Source of the DNA: Flavobacterium sp. 102
Lineage (GTDB): Bacteria > Bacteroidota > Bacteroidia > Flavobacteriales > Flavobacteriaceae
DNA: 64,000 nucleotides
NCBI RefSeq assembly: GCF_003634615.1
Contig: NZ_RBKX01000001.1
Span: forward strand, 3,658,001-3,722,000
Direction: 5' to 3'
Shown: positions 13,911 to 23,280 of the stretch, in pieces
Layout of the letters: every line of letters begins with the position of its first letter
How positions within the stretch are numbered: the first letter of the stretch is position 1
Translations under genes and position numbers: made by a program
The notes under the pieces: model-generated
Told to the model about the DNA's origin: nothing
Seen by the model: only the letters and a program-made list of their open reading frames with translations
Databases searched by the model: none

Positions 13911-14582
13911 ATGAAAACAAATGAAGTATTACAAAAAAATGTACAGGAAGCCATAGCTTTGGAACCATTACTGGAGGCAGCAGAAATTGGTGTTACTGTA
14001 AAAGACGGGATTGTTACCCTAACCGGAACCGTTGATAATTATGTAAAAAAATTAGAAGCTGAAAATGCAGCAAAAAAAGTAACCGGTGTAAAAGCAGTAG
14101 TCGAAAAAATTGAGATTGACTATAATCATTCCATCCGAACAGATGAAGATATTGCAGCAGAGGCCTTAGAAGCTCTCAAATGGAGTGTTTCGGTTCCAGA
14201 CGACAAGCTTAAAATAATTGTCAGCCAAGGATGGGTTTACCTGCAAGGGGTTGTGGAGTGGAACTATCAAAAACATTCCGCAAAAAAAGCAGTAGAAACC
14301 ATTCCCGGTGTAAAAGGGGTCATCAATTCTATCCAAATCAAATCAGCCGATTTTGACAAAATAGAAAAACAAGCCATAGAAAGTGCCATCCATAGAAATT
14401 CATCGCTTTATGATAAAGCTATTGAGGTAGCAGTTACAGGTAGTGTCGTTACATTGACAGGGACAGTAAGTGCCTACTTTCAAAAAGAGGAAGCCGAAAG
14501 AATTGCATGGAATTCTCCAGGGGTATGGACTGTGAACAATCTATTGGCAGTTCACCAACTACTCCCTCAATCGGTATCCTAA
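13911..14582 (+). CDS. Triple BON-domain protein (OsmY-like), second copy
   Basis: A 223-residue paralogue of the preceding gene, 31 nt downstream. It keeps the opening LQKNVQEAIALEPLLEAAEIGV and three BON units with GIVTLTGTVDNYVKKLEAE, GWVYLQGVVEWNYQ and SVVTLTGTVSAYFQKEEAERIAW. The last unit is the best conserved between the paralogues. No signal peptide is evident, so it is predicted cytoplasmic or peripherally membrane-bound. Tandem duplication is the simplest origin. Confidence 0.88.
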   Translation: MKTNEVLQKNVQEAIALEPLLEAAEIGVTVKDGIVTLTGTVDNYVKKLEAENAAKKVTGVKAVVEKIEIDYNHSIRTDEDIAAEALEALKWSVSVPDDKLKIIVSQGWVYLQGVVEWNYQKHSAKKAVETIPGVKGVINSIQIKSADFDKIEKQAIESAIHRNSSLYDKAIEVAVTGSVVTLTGTVSAYFQKEEAERIAWNSPGVWTVNNLLAVHQLLPQSVS

Positions 14583-14666
14583 ATCTAATATACTAATTAG
14601 GCAAATTGAATAAAGGATTATTGGATTAATCTATCAATGCCATTGTAAAATAAAAAATCGCACACT

Positions 14667-15515
14667 ATGAACAAAATATTAGTAGCCGTAGATTTCTCGG
14701 CTAATTCGAGAAAAACTATACGTTTTGCCATTCAAATGGCCTCGCAGTCTAAAGCAGAAATAATTTTTTTCCATCTGGTGGGTCTCCTAGCTCCTACTTC
14801 AGATGCTACCTGGGATTATACTTATTACATTCAATTTCAGGAGGAAGAATTGCAGCGGAGTAAAAACCATTTGGTCAAATTAATTAAAGAGGTTTATAAT
14901 TCTAAATTACCATCGGGGGTAAAATACACTTGTGTTTGTCAATCAGGGAATGATATTGCAGACCAGATTATTTCATATGCTCAAAAACACAAGATTGATT
15001 TTATTTGCACCGGAGCAAGAGGGACGGGTGTAATGGCTAAACTATTTGGCACTGTTGCCCAACACTTAATTACTGATTCTCCTATTCCTGTTTTTGTCAT
15101 TCCAAAAAATTACCGATTAAAACCTCTAACTGATTTATGCTATGCCTCTGATATGGAAAACCCTGAAGTTGAAATAAAAAAAGTGCTGGCATTAGCCACA
15201 TCGTTAAGAGCCTCCGTTAAGGTACTTCATTTTGATTATGAAATAGGCTTACATGAAAATCAGGATAAATTAACGGCTATAGCTCAAAAATATGAAACCA
15301 AAAACATCAAGTTTCACTATAAAAAATTAGATGCCATTTATCCTTTACAAGATCATCTGAAAAGAGCCATTGCTTTATTTAAGCCTTCACTGGTAGTACT
15401 TTTTACGAAACAAAACAGAAAATGGTTTGACCGTTTGCTGCTTTCCAGCAAGTCGGCCGAGTTTTCATTCACTACTAAAGTACCGTTATTAGTATACCGA
15501 AAAATCAGACTATAA
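14667..15515 (+). CDS. Tandem universal stress protein (UspA domain x2)
   Basis: A 282-residue protein with two Usp folds. The first (residues 1-150) starts KILVAVDFSANSRKTIRFAI and ends with GARGTGVMAKLFGTVAQHLI...PVFVIP, which holds the ATP-binding G-x2-G-x9-G(S/T) signature. The second (about 155-282) is degenerate and lacks the glycine motif (LVVLFTKQNRKWFDRLLLSSKSAEF). This architecture is common in Bacteroidota. It follows the BON genes by 84 nt with no operator of its own in the gap and precedes a D-lactate dehydrogenase-like gene by 18 nt, which suggests read-through and a role in energy-limited or anoxic stress. Confidence 0.88.
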   Translation: MNKILVAVDFSANSRKTIRFAIQMASQSKAEIIFFHLVGLLAPTSDATWDYTYYIQFQEEELQRSKNHLVKLIKEVYNSKLPSGVKYTCVCQSGNDIADQIISYAQKHKIDFICTGARGTGVMAKLFGTVAQHLITDSPIPVFVIPKNYRLKPLTDLCYASDMENPEVEIKKVLALATSLRASVKVLHFDYEIGLHENQDKLTAIAQKYETKNIKFHYKKLDAIYPLQDHLKRAIALFKPSLVVLFTKQNRKWFDRLLLSSKSAEFSFTTKVPLLVYRKIRL

Positions 15516-15533
15516 ACCAACCCATTTCCAGCC

Positions 15534-16520
15534 ATGAAAATATTTGTTTACAGTACGCATCGCTTTGAAAAACCTTTTTTGCAAAAGGCAGCCAATGATA
15601 ACCACGAACTTATCTTTTCGGCTTTTGCCTTAGAGGCTGATACTGCAAAACTGGCCAATGGATGTAAAGCCATCATCGCATTCACCTCGGATGATTTGTC
15701 TGCGGATGTGCTAGACGACTTGTATTATCATGGTATTCGGTTTATTGCTTTGCGATCAGTAGGCTTTGATCATGTTGATTTGTTAAAAGCTAAGCAATTG
15801 GGTATTAAAGTTGCAAATGTCCCCAACTATTCTCCGTATTCTACAGCGGAACACGCAGTAGCACTACTATTAGCCTTAAACCGAAAACTTATGGTTGGTC
15901 AAAAATTAATGAAGCGCAATGATTTTTCACTCGATGAACTTATCGGTTTTGACATGTACCAAAAAACAATCGGAATTGTAGGTGTTGGTAAAATTGGTGG
16001 TGCATTTGCCAAAATAATGAGTGGTTTTGGCTGTCGTTTATTAGGTTACGACCCTATTGAAAACAAAGGATTAGCCTTAAAAACCGGTTTGGTCTATACC
16101 ACATTGGAGGAAGTTTGCCAGCAAGCGGATGTGGTTTCGATTCATTGTCCGTTGACACCGGAAACAAGGTATATGTTCAACAAGGTACTTTTTGCTCAAA
16201 TGAAAAAAGGTGTTTTACTAATCAATACGGCTCGAGGCAGTATTGTTAACACCATTGATTTATTGGCCGCTTTAGACAACAAAACCATAGCCGGAGCCGG
16301 TTTAGATGTTTATGAAAATGAAAAAGGCATTTTTTTCAGGAATCATCTCAATACAATTATTATTGATCAACTTTTTGATAAGCTACGCAACAATCAAAAT
16401 GTTATCATCACCGGTCATCAAGCGTTCCTGACCCAGGAGGCTTTGACTGATATAGCGACAACTACCTTTTACAACCTTAACCAATGGGAAAAAGGAAAGT
16501 CCAGCACTAACGAAATATAA
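15534..16520 (+). CDS. ldhA: D-2-hydroxyacid dehydrogenase, D-lactate dehydrogenase-like
   Basis: A 328-residue NAD-dependent enzyme of the D-isomer 2-hydroxyacid family. The Rossmann motif is IGIVGVGKIGGAFA (about residues 142-155). The catalytic Arg is in NTARGSIV, Glu in DVYENEKGIFF and His in GHQAFLT. The loop after ENEKGIFF is the one typical of LdhA-type D-lactate dehydrogenases rather than phosphoglycerate dehydrogenase. It reduces pyruvate to D-lactate and regenerates NAD in fermentation. It directly follows the universal stress gene, which supports a low-oxygen stress role for the cluster. Confidence 0.88.
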   Translation: MKIFVYSTHRFEKPFLQKAANDNHELIFSAFALEADTAKLANGCKAIIAFTSDDLSADVLDDLYYHGIRFIALRSVGFDHVDLLKAKQLGIKVANVPNYSPYSTAEHAVALLLALNRKLMVGQKLMKRNDFSLDELIGFDMYQKTIGIVGVGKIGGAFAKIMSGFGCRLLGYDPIENKGLALKTGLVYTTLEEVCQQADVVSIHCPLTPETRYMFNKVLFAQMKKGVLLINTARGSIVNTIDLLAALDNKTIAGAGLDVYENEKGIFFRNHLNTIIIDQLFDKLRNNQNVIITGHQAFLTQEALTDIATTTFYNLNQWEKGKSSTNEI

Positions 16521-16541
16521 CAAAAGTATAAACCTAACATC

Positions 16542-17300
16542 TTGGCCCTCTATTTTAAAAACAGTTTTAGTCTCGTAGGCAATATTGCCGCTTTCTCTTC
16601 CCGCTATTTTAAAGAAATTTTTAAATCGGGGTTTGAGTTCAGGGAGTTTATACGCCAATGTTACACCATTGGCTACAAATCTTTACCCTTGGTAACCATA
16701 ACCGGTTTTATTATGGGTTTGGTGCTGACGATACAATCACGGCCAGCCATGGCCAAGTTTGGTGCAGAGTCTTGGATACCCGGAATGGTTTCCCTTTCTC
16801 TAATCAGAGAGATTGCTCCGGTAATAACCGCATTGATTTGTGCCGGCAGAATATCCTCGGGTATTGGAGCTGAATTGGGTTCGATGAAAGTGACCGAGCA
16901 GATTGATGCCATGGAAGTTTCTGCTATCAACCCATACAGATACTTGGTAGTTACTCGAACAACTGCTACTACTTTAATGATACCCATTTTGGTGATGTAT
17001 GCTGATTTGATTGGGATTATGGGAGGCTATATAGGTGTAAACATGCACGGCGAAGTTAATATCGTTCGGTATTTTTCTCAGGTGTTTGAATCTTTGGAAT
17101 ATGTAGATCTTATACCCGCCACCATAAAAACTTTCTTTTTTGGTTTTTTTATCGGGATTATTGGTTGTTATGAGGGATTTAATGCTGCAAGCGGAACTGC
17201 GAGCGTGGGAAAAGCAGCCAATTCTGCCGTGGTTTCCGCCTCACTTAGCATCTTCATTATTGATATGATAGCAGTGCAAATAACTGATTTGCTTTTTTGA
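16542..17300 (+). CDS. mlaE: MlaE-type ABC transporter permease
   Basis: A 252-residue permease of the MlaE/Yrb family, with TTG as the likely start codon; the next in-frame Met would cut deep into the domain. Family features: FREFIRQCYTIGYKSLPLVTITGFIMG, the ELGSMKVTEQIDAMEVSAINPYRYLVVTR signature loop in the middle and GAELGSM just before it, and the C-terminal FFGFFIGIIGCYEGF. About five membrane helices. It is followed by the ATPase after 6 nt and the MCE protein. Together they form an inner-membrane machine that moves phospholipid between membranes. Confidence 0.9.
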   Translation: MALYFKNSFSLVGNIAAFSSRYFKEIFKSGFEFREFIRQCYTIGYKSLPLVTITGFIMGLVLTIQSRPAMAKFGAESWIPGMVSLSLIREIAPVITALICAGRISSGIGAELGSMKVTEQIDAMEVSAINPYRYLVVTRTTATTLMIPILVMYADLIGIMGGYIGVNMHGEVNIVRYFSQVFESLEYVDLIPATIKTFFFGFFIGIIGCYEGFNAASGTASVGKAANSAVVSASLSIFIIDMIAVQITDLLF

Positions 17301-17306
17301 TTTATC

Positions 17307-18086
17307 ATGGAAACTACTGAGAACATCTCCGACAAATCGAATAACTGGGCTACAGGCAATCCTTTAATAACATTTAAAGATGTTTATAAATTTTATGGCG
17401 ACAACAAAGTCTTGAATGGTATTAATTTTTCAGTTCATAAAGGAGAAAATCTGGTCATATTGGGTAGATCAGGTTCAGGGAAATCGGTTGCTGTTAAATG
17501 TTTGGTTGGCTTAACCAAGGTTGATAAAGGAGTAATAACCGTTATGGGGAAAGATATCACAAAGCTTGATGAGCAAGCCCTTAATCAAATCCGATTGAAA
17601 ATAGGCTTTCTATTTCAAAACGGAGCCTTATATGACTCCATGACTGTTAAGCAGAATTTGGCTTTTACTTTACAGCACAACAATAAAAAACTTAGCGAGC
17701 CTGAGGTAGAATCGGCTATACTGGAGGCATTGAACAATGTTGGTCTGGCAGAAGCCATAGATAAAATGCCTGCCGAATTATCGGGTGGTATGCGAAAAAG
17801 AATAGGTTTGGCCAGGGCTTTAATCATCAAGCCGGAAATTATAATTTATGATGAGCCAACGGCAGGTTTAGATACGATAACCGCTCGTGAAATCATTGAA
17901 TTGATTCGCAATATCAAACAAAACTATAATGCCACTTCTATCATTATCACACACGATTTAACCTGCGCCAAATATACCGGTGACAGAATTATTGTTTTAA
18001 AAGACGGTATCATCAAAGCCGAGGGCAGTTTTAGTGATATTGAAAATAATGCAGACGATTGGGTAAAATCATTTTTTGAGAAATAA
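17307..18086 (+). CDS. mlaF: MlaF-type ABC transporter ATPase
   Basis: A 259-residue ATPase. Walker A is GRSGSGKS (about residues 53-60), the signature is LSGGMRKR, Walker B is IIYDEPTAGLD, and the switch His is in IITHD. The LSGGMRKR form (Met in place of Gln) is typical of the MlaF subfamily. It starts 6 nt after the permease gene and ends 11 nt before the MCE gene. It powers the lipid transporter. Confidence 0.92.
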   Translation: METTENISDKSNNWATGNPLITFKDVYKFYGDNKVLNGINFSVHKGENLVILGRSGSGKSVAVKCLVGLTKVDKGVITVMGKDITKLDEQALNQIRLKIGFLFQNGALYDSMTVKQNLAFTLQHNNKKLSEPEVESAILEALNNVGLAEAIDKMPAELSGGMRKRIGLARALIIKPEIIIYDEPTAGLDTITAREIIELIRNIKQNYNATSIIITHDLTCAKYTGDRIIVLKDGIIKAEGSFSDIENNADDWVKSFFEK

Positions 18087-18097
18087 TTATAATAATC

Positions 18098-19156
18098 ATG
18101 AGCAACGAAACATCAAACAATTGGAAATTAGGCGCTTTTTTTTCCATGGGCATACTGCTGTTTGTAGTGGCTATCTATTTTATTGGTATTAATAGAAACT
18201 TATTTGGTTCCAACTTCGTATTGCGTTCCGAATTTAAAAATGTCAGCGGTCTGAAACAAGGCAGCAATGTGCGGCTTTCCGGAATTAACATTGGTACCGT
18301 TAACAAGATTGTTTTTATTTCAGATTCGTTGGTACTAGTGAAATTGCTAATCAGGAAAGATGTTCAGCAATACATCAAAACCGATGCTATTGCCAGTATC
18401 GGATCAGATGGGTTGGTTGGTGATAAAGTACTTATTATTTCACCAGGCAATAGTTCCAATACGCCGGTAAAAAACAATGATATCATTGCTTCTTTCAAAA
18501 CAATTGAAATAGAAGACATCCTTTCCAGTGTTAAAAAAAGTGCTGATAATACCAAAATAATTACGGATAAACTTATCGAATTCAGTAATAAAATGAATGA
18601 TAAAAATGGGCTGTTGGCTAAAATAATGACCAACAAAGATTTTGCTGTAAGAATTGACAATACCATAACCAATCTTCAAATCAGCGCCAAAGAAATTGCT
18701 CAATTTGCTCCTACCTTGAATAATAAAAATGGCATTGCCTCTAAAATTTTTACGGATAAAGAATGGGCCAACCGTATAGAGAACAGCCTTTCTGCTCTGC
18801 AAAACAGTTCCAATGACATTGCTCTTTTTACGGCCCAATTAAACGACAAAAACAATATCCTTTCCCAAATGCTTTCCAATGACACTATAGCACTGGCTTT
18901 GGAGAAAACGCTTTACAACCTGGAAAGCAGTTCGGCTGATTTAGTGAAATTCACTTCAAAAATCAACAATGATGAAAACGTTTTATCAAAACTCATTAAC
19001 AATCCAAAACTGGGAAAATCGGTCGATTCCACCTTAATTAACCTTGAAAAGAGGGTTCAAGAATTAAAGGAGCTCGAGGAAGCCGCTAAGAGTAATTTTT
19101 TATTAAGAGGCTATTTTAATAAAAAGAAAAAAGAAGCCAAAAAGCAAAATGAATAA
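18098..19156 (+). CDS. mlaD: MlaD-type MCE domain protein with four 41-residue C-terminal repeats
   Basis: A 352-residue protein. Residues 10-31 form an N-terminal membrane anchor and about 38-118 the MCE domain (FKNVSGLKQGSNVRLSGINIGTV). The C-terminal part holds four units starting at Asn167, Asn208, Asn249 and Asn290, an exact 41-residue period, with consensus N-x-K-N-x4-K-I...L-x-x-S-x3-I-x-x-F. A basic, helical tail (KKKKEAKKQNE) ends it. In MCE proteins the long C-terminal helices build a tube or needle across the periplasm, so the repeats could set its length. Third gene of the mla-type operon. Confidence 0.9.
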   Translation: MSNETSNNWKLGAFFSMGILLFVVAIYFIGINRNLFGSNFVLRSEFKNVSGLKQGSNVRLSGINIGTVNKIVFISDSLVLVKLLIRKDVQQYIKTDAIASIGSDGLVGDKVLIISPGNSSNTPVKNNDIIASFKTIEIEDILSSVKKSADNTKIITDKLIEFSNKMNDKNGLLAKIMTNKDFAVRIDNTITNLQISAKEIAQFAPTLNNKNGIASKIFTDKEWANRIENSLSALQNSSNDIALFTAQLNDKNNILSQMLSNDTIALALEKTLYNLESSSADLVKFTSKINNDENVLSKLINNPKLGKSVDSTLINLEKRVQELKELEEAAKSNFLLRGYFNKKKKEAKKQNE

Positions 19157-19185
19157 ATATACACAATCACTAAAACCTAAAAACC

Positions 19186-19578
19186 ATGAATGTAACAAAA
19201 AAAATCGGAATTTGGATGGATTATACCTCGGCACATGTTATGTCATTTTCGGAACAACCGAAAGAGATTGCCGTTATAGAATCCACATTTGAATCCAAAC
19301 TTAAATCCAAAGAAAAAGAAAAAGGAGAAAAGCATCTGCACTCACTGGCAAGACAATGCAAAACCGACTATTTTAAAAAAATAGCCTCAATTATTTTACA
19401 GTATGATAAAGTATTGCTTTTTGGCCCTACCAATGCCAAAGCAGAATTGTTTAATCTATTGTCTGAAGACCATCATTTCTTTAAAATCAAAACCTATTTA
19501 AAAGAGACCGGAAAAATGACGTTAAAACAAAGGAATAAAGTCATACACGAGCATTTTGCCAGTCCGATGTATAAATAG
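19186..19578 (+). CDS. Small protein resembling an eRF1/BaeRF-like domain
   Basis: A 130-residue soluble protein. The start KKIGIWMDYTSAHVMSF and the middle KVLLFGPTNAKAELFNLL, followed by a short helical Lys-rich end, resemble the alpha/beta domain of bacterial eRF1-like (BaeRF) proteins, where a GPT-type loop follows a core strand. Such proteins are linked to ribosome stress, but the catalytic parts of larger family members are absent. The residues 36-60 are strongly charged (FESKLKSKEKEKGEKHLHSL). It is 29 nt after the MCE gene and may be read with it. The assignment is tentative. Confidence 0.5.
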   Translation: MNVTKKIGIWMDYTSAHVMSFSEQPKEIAVIESTFESKLKSKEKEKGEKHLHSLARQCKTDYFKKIASIILQYDKVLLFGPTNAKAELFNLLSEDHHFFKIKTYLKETGKMTLKQRNKVIHEHFASPMYK

Positions 19579-19584
19579 GCTACA

Positions 19585-21663
19585 CTACCATAAAGTTTCT
19601 GAAAGATATCTGGGAAAGGAAAGGGTAAAAACCGTTCCTTTTCTTTCCCGGCTGTTGAAACTTATGGAACCTTCCAATAAGGCAATATAATTCTTTACAA
19701 TGGCCAATCCTAAACCGGTACCCTGAATATTTTTGGCATTACTGGCGCGATAAAACTCTGAAAACAGTTTCTTTTGGTCTTTAAACGGGATGCCAATTCC
19801 ATGATCCTGAATACTTATGGTTACCGTACTTTCATTTACTTGGGATTCAATTTGAATTTCTTTTCCATGTTCAGAGTATTTGCTGGCATTTGACAATAGA
19901 TTCAACAAAATATTTTTAAGTATTTTAGACGACTGGTTGATATAGGATTCGCCGGTATGCGAATAGTGAATACTTTGGTCATTCAGTTTGGCTAAAGCTT
20001 CTATTTCGCTAATGGTTTCAGTTATAAAATCGGGTAAATTAAATTCATTTACTTCAAAATCAATAAACCCTTTTCTCAGTTTTTCCAAGGTTAAGAAGTC
20101 ATTTAATATAGCATTAAGGTGGTTAACCAAACCCGAAATTCTGTCTAAATGTTTTGTAACCAGTTCTTGTTGATTGCTTTCAGTGTATTTTTTCAACAAG
20201 GAGGTACTGGACAAAATAGTTCCCAAAGGAGTTCTAAACTCATGCGAAGCAATCCCCAAAAAATTGGATTTCATTTCATTCAATTCTTTTTCTCTTGCGA
20301 GCGATTCGGTAAGTTCAAACGTACGTTGGGCCACTTTGGTCTCCAGTTCTTCCTGAAAGGCAATTTGAGAAGTCACATCTAACAAGATGGTTTGGGTTGT
20401 TGTTTTGGCCTCGTTTACTTTGACAAAAATGCTGGTCCAAAACAAACTTCCGTCTTTTCTTTTCATGTGTTGAATATTTCTCCGTTCACCATGCTCTATT
20501 AAGATAATCATATTATCCTCATACTCATTTGGATGTACATAATGATTGATTGGACTAAAGTTTTTTAATAAATCTTCTTTGGAATCATAGCCAAACAGTT
20601 CGACCCCGACATTATTGACAGCGGTTACTTTAGAGGTCGCTACATCCATAGTTAATATCGCTACCAACGCATTCGAAAAAATATCCCTGTATTGCTCTTC
20701 ACTTTGTTTAAGGGCTTCCTCACTTAGTTTGCGCTCGGTAATATCTGAGCGAATGGCCAGGTATTTATAGGGTTTTCCCTTTTCATTGAGAAAGGGCACT
20801 ATAGTAGTATCGACCCAATAAACAGTTCCGTCTTTTGCCTTATTTTTGATTTCCCCTTTCCAGATTGAGCCGCTACCGATAGTTTGCCAAAGATTATTAA
20901 AAAAGGATTTTTCATGATAGCCGGAATTAACGATGCGATGGTTTTGACCTATTAATTCTTCTTTAGTGTATTTTGAAATTTTACAGAAATTATCATTGGC
21001 ATATTGTATGGTTCCTTTCTCATCGGTTATAGCCACTATATCGGCAGCATCTAAAGCCACTTTATAATCTAAAATATCTTTGGCCAAATGGCCCGATTCA
21101 ATGCTTTGCTTGATTATTGTTTGCTCTAATTTTTGATTCAGTTGTTCTATTTTCTGGGAGCGATGGAAAAGCTCTGATTTTAAAGCGTCTATCTTTTCAT
21201 TTAAAGTAGCAGGCTTATCCTTATCAGAAGTATATATTTTTTCCAGTTCAACAAATTCGGTTACTTCTTTAATGCTGTGAAAAATATATTGGATTTCATT
21301 TTCATTATTGAGAATAGGTTTATTTATCGGATTCCAGTATTTTTCTTCGAAAACACCTGCAGTATTTTGAACGTCAAGCCTTATTACCGGCATGATATGT
21401 GTGATCTTGTTTTGTAGTACATACTCCAACGAAGCTCTGATTTGGGTCACTATACCGGACTTTCTATCGTTTGGATTATTGGGAAAAACATCAAAAAAAT
21501 TATCTCCTACCTTTGCCTCTTTTCTGATAAGATTGGCTGCGGTGTAAGCATCACTCATGGCCAATAGGGTTAAGTTGGGAGAAAGTGCTAAAAATAATCC
21601 GGGCGCCCCTTCAAATAAGGCTTTGAAATCAATTGGTTGTTGATGAATCATTGCTTGTTTCAT
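19585..21663 (-). CDS. PAS-domain sensor histidine kinase
   Basis: A 692-residue protein without membrane helices, so a soluble sensor. Order: PAS (about 10-140), coiled coil (about 150-195), PAS/PAC (about 200-312; YWVDTTIVPF...DITERK), PAS (about 320-435), then HisKA with SHEFRTPL (phospho-acceptor His474) and a HATPase domain with LLSNASKY, IQDHGIGIP and GTGLGLAIVKNY. All catalytic boxes are intact. It converges on the eRF1-like gene. No response regulator is adjacent; the nearest is the receiver-CRP protein at 23581-24630, three genes away on the other strand, the obvious candidate partner. Confidence 0.9.
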   Translation of the reverse strand: MKQAMIHQQPIDFKALFEGAPGLFLALSPNLTLLAMSDAYTAANLIRKEAKVGDNFFDVFPNNPNDRKSGIVTQIRASLEYVLQNKITHIMPVIRLDVQNTAGVFEEKYWNPINKPILNNENEIQYIFHSIKEVTEFVELEKIYTSDKDKPATLNEKIDALKSELFHRSQKIEQLNQKLEQTIIKQSIESGHLAKDILDYKVALDAADIVAITDEKGTIQYANDNFCKISKYTKEELIGQNHRIVNSGYHEKSFFNNLWQTIGSGSIWKGEIKNKAKDGTVYWVDTTIVPFLNEKGKPYKYLAIRSDITERKLSEEALKQSEEQYRDIFSNALVAILTMDVATSKVTAVNNVGVELFGYDSKEDLLKNFSPINHYVHPNEYEDNMIILIEHGERRNIQHMKRKDGSLFWTSIFVKVNEAKTTTQTILLDVTSQIAFQEELETKVAQRTFELTESLAREKELNEMKSNFLGIASHEFRTPLGTILSSTSLLKKYTESNQQELVTKHLDRISGLVNHLNAILNDFLTLEKLRKGFIDFEVNEFNLPDFITETISEIEALAKLNDQSIHYSHTGESYINQSSKILKNILLNLLSNASKYSEHGKEIQIESQVNESTVTISIQDHGIGIPFKDQKKLFSEFYRASNAKNIQGTGLGLAIVKNYIALLEGSISFNSRERKGTVFTLSFPRYLSETLW

Positions 21664-21754
21664 AAATTACTATTAAAAGTAGTTTAAATTACTTTATTTC
21701 AATCCGTAAACATTGAGATTCTTTGAGTTTTTTTTGCCAATGACATCCTATCAT

Positions 21755-22435
21755 TTAAAATAATTTATTAGCCACATCAGGGTATAACCGCAGAGATTTA
21801 CTTTTTACTTCGAACAAAACATAATAGACAACAGTACTGATTACAGCCGCAAAAAAACACCACACAGAAATAAGATAATTGTTATAATACATTTTAGTAA
21901 CCAAATAAGAAATCAAAATCGCCAATCCCAATAACCACATTCTTTTAAAATGTGAAAAAAAAGGCGGTAAAATGGTTACCAACACATAGAAATAACCTCC
22001 TATCCCCTTAAAAAGATCGGGGTAGGTTTGTAAATAAGTGATATGATAACCGTCGATTTCTGCTTTAACCCCATAAGTTATAAAGTACCACATCAAACTC
22101 AAAGAAACGATTAGTCCCAGTCCTGTAAAATAAGACAGTAATTGTCTTGCTGTTCGATTAATCTCCATTTGTTGTATTGACAAAGGCACCCAAATGGGCC
22201 AAACGATTTGAGCAATAATAATAAAAACCGCTGTACAAACTTTTTCGAGTTGGGCATGGCTTGAATTGGATAGCGTAATCCATAAAAAACCTTCAGCAAA
22301 TTGCTGTACCGCAAATAATAAAGGGATAACGGCAAAAAGGCGCTCATTTGGTTTGGTTGCTTTTTTAAAAGAGGCAATCCCTATTACGGTAAGTACCGCA
22401 CCTGCAGTAAAACTGACAGTAGCTGAAAAACACAT
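21755..22435 (-). CDS. DUF6629-like membrane protein
   Basis: The ATG at 22435 (MCFSATVSFTAG) is preferred over an in-frame start at 22471, since MCFSA is the typical opening of this family. The 226-residue protein has about seven membrane helices, with the FAVIPLLFAVQQFAEGFLW helix near the front. I associate this pattern with DUF6629. Function is unknown. It lies between the kinase and a BON gene on the same strand. Confidence 0.7.
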   Translation of the reverse strand: MCFSATVSFTAGAVLTVIGIASFKKATKPNERLFAVIPLLFAVQQFAEGFLWITLSNSSHAQLEKVCTAVFIIIAQIVWPIWVPLSIQQMEINRTARQLLSYFTGLGLIVSLSLMWYFITYGVKAEIDGYHITYLQTYPDLFKGIGGYFYVLVTILPPFFSHFKRMWLLGLAILISYLVTKMYYNNYLISVWCFFAAVISTVVYYVLFEVKSKSLRLYPDVANKLF

Positions 22436-22513
22436 AAGTTCTATATTAAAATTAATTAATCCTTGAAACATTTAAGCAATCATGCATACTGTTATATTTT
22501 CTGCCAACTGCAA

Positions 22514-22547
22514 TAAAATTACGGGAGCTAGGCTCCCGTAATTTTAT
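22514..22547 (-). terminator. Terminator after the third BON gene
   Basis: AATTACGGGAGC and GCTCCCGTAATT form a perfect long stem with a 3-nt loop and flanking A/T runs, overlapping the gene's stop codon. It may work in both directions. Confidence 0.8.
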
Positions 22548-23215
22548 TCAACAAAGTCATATTTATAATCAATTACCAGATTGTTGTCTACAAACCACAC
22601 TCCGGGAGTCTTCCATGCTATTTTTTCTGCCTCTTCTTTTTGATACAATGAAGTGACCGTTCCATCTAGGGTGACTTTATTGCTTTGAACAGTAACCCTA
22701 ATATCATCTGCATTTATAGCCCAGTGGCGGTGCAAAGCATTTTCGATAACCTTTTTCTCAAGCTCACTTTTATGCGCCGATTTTATGGTAATGTGGTTAA
22801 ATACTCCTTTAACACCCGGGATATTCTCAATAGCATGCTTGGCAGCTTCTTTCTGATAATTCCAGTTTACCTCTCCATTAAGTGTTATCCAAGCATCGTC
22901 CACTTCAATGGTTATCTTGTCATCGGGAACATTCCAATGGTTTTGCAGTGATTTCAACACATTGGCTGCAATTTCTTCATCTGGTTTGATTGCGGAATAA
23001 GGGTAATTAATGTCAATTTTTTCTACAACTGCCTTAACACCCGCTACCTCTTTGGCAGCAGCTTCAGCAGCAATTTTCTTATTATAAGCATTTACGGTTC
23101 CCGTTAAGGTTACAATTCCGTCATGTACTATAACGCCAATCTCGGCGGCATGCAATTGTGGTTCCCATTTAAGGGCATCCATTACATCTTTCTGTAGTTG
23201 TTCGTTGCTTTTCAT
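22544..23215 (-). CDS. Triple BON-domain protein (OsmY-like), third copy
   Basis: A 223-residue paralogue of the two genes at 13223-14582, closest to the first: the opening LQKDV-DALKWEPQL-AAEIGVI is nearly the same. Three BON units with GIVTLTGTV, AWITLNGEVNWNYQ and NKVTLDGTVTSLYQKEEAEKIAW. No signal peptide. It has its own promoter with the paired CRP/FNR-type operators (23312-23345), unlike the tandem copies that share one upstream. It ends inside a strong terminator, so it is monocistronic. Confidence 0.88.
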   Translation of the reverse strand: MKSNEQLQKDVMDALKWEPQLHAAEIGVIVHDGIVTLTGTVNAYNKKIAAEAAAKEVAGVKAVVEKIDINYPYSAIKPDEEIAANVLKSLQNHWNVPDDKITIEVDDAWITLNGEVNWNYQKEAAKHAIENIPGVKGVFNHITIKSAHKSELEKKVIENALHRHWAINADDIRVTVQSNKVTLDGTVTSLYQKEEAEKIAWKTPGVWFVDNNLVIDYKYDFVE

Positions 23216-23280
23216 TTTAATACGATTTAATTGTTACTTAAAACTATTGGATAAGCCGACAGTTTCTTTGAAATTCATTG

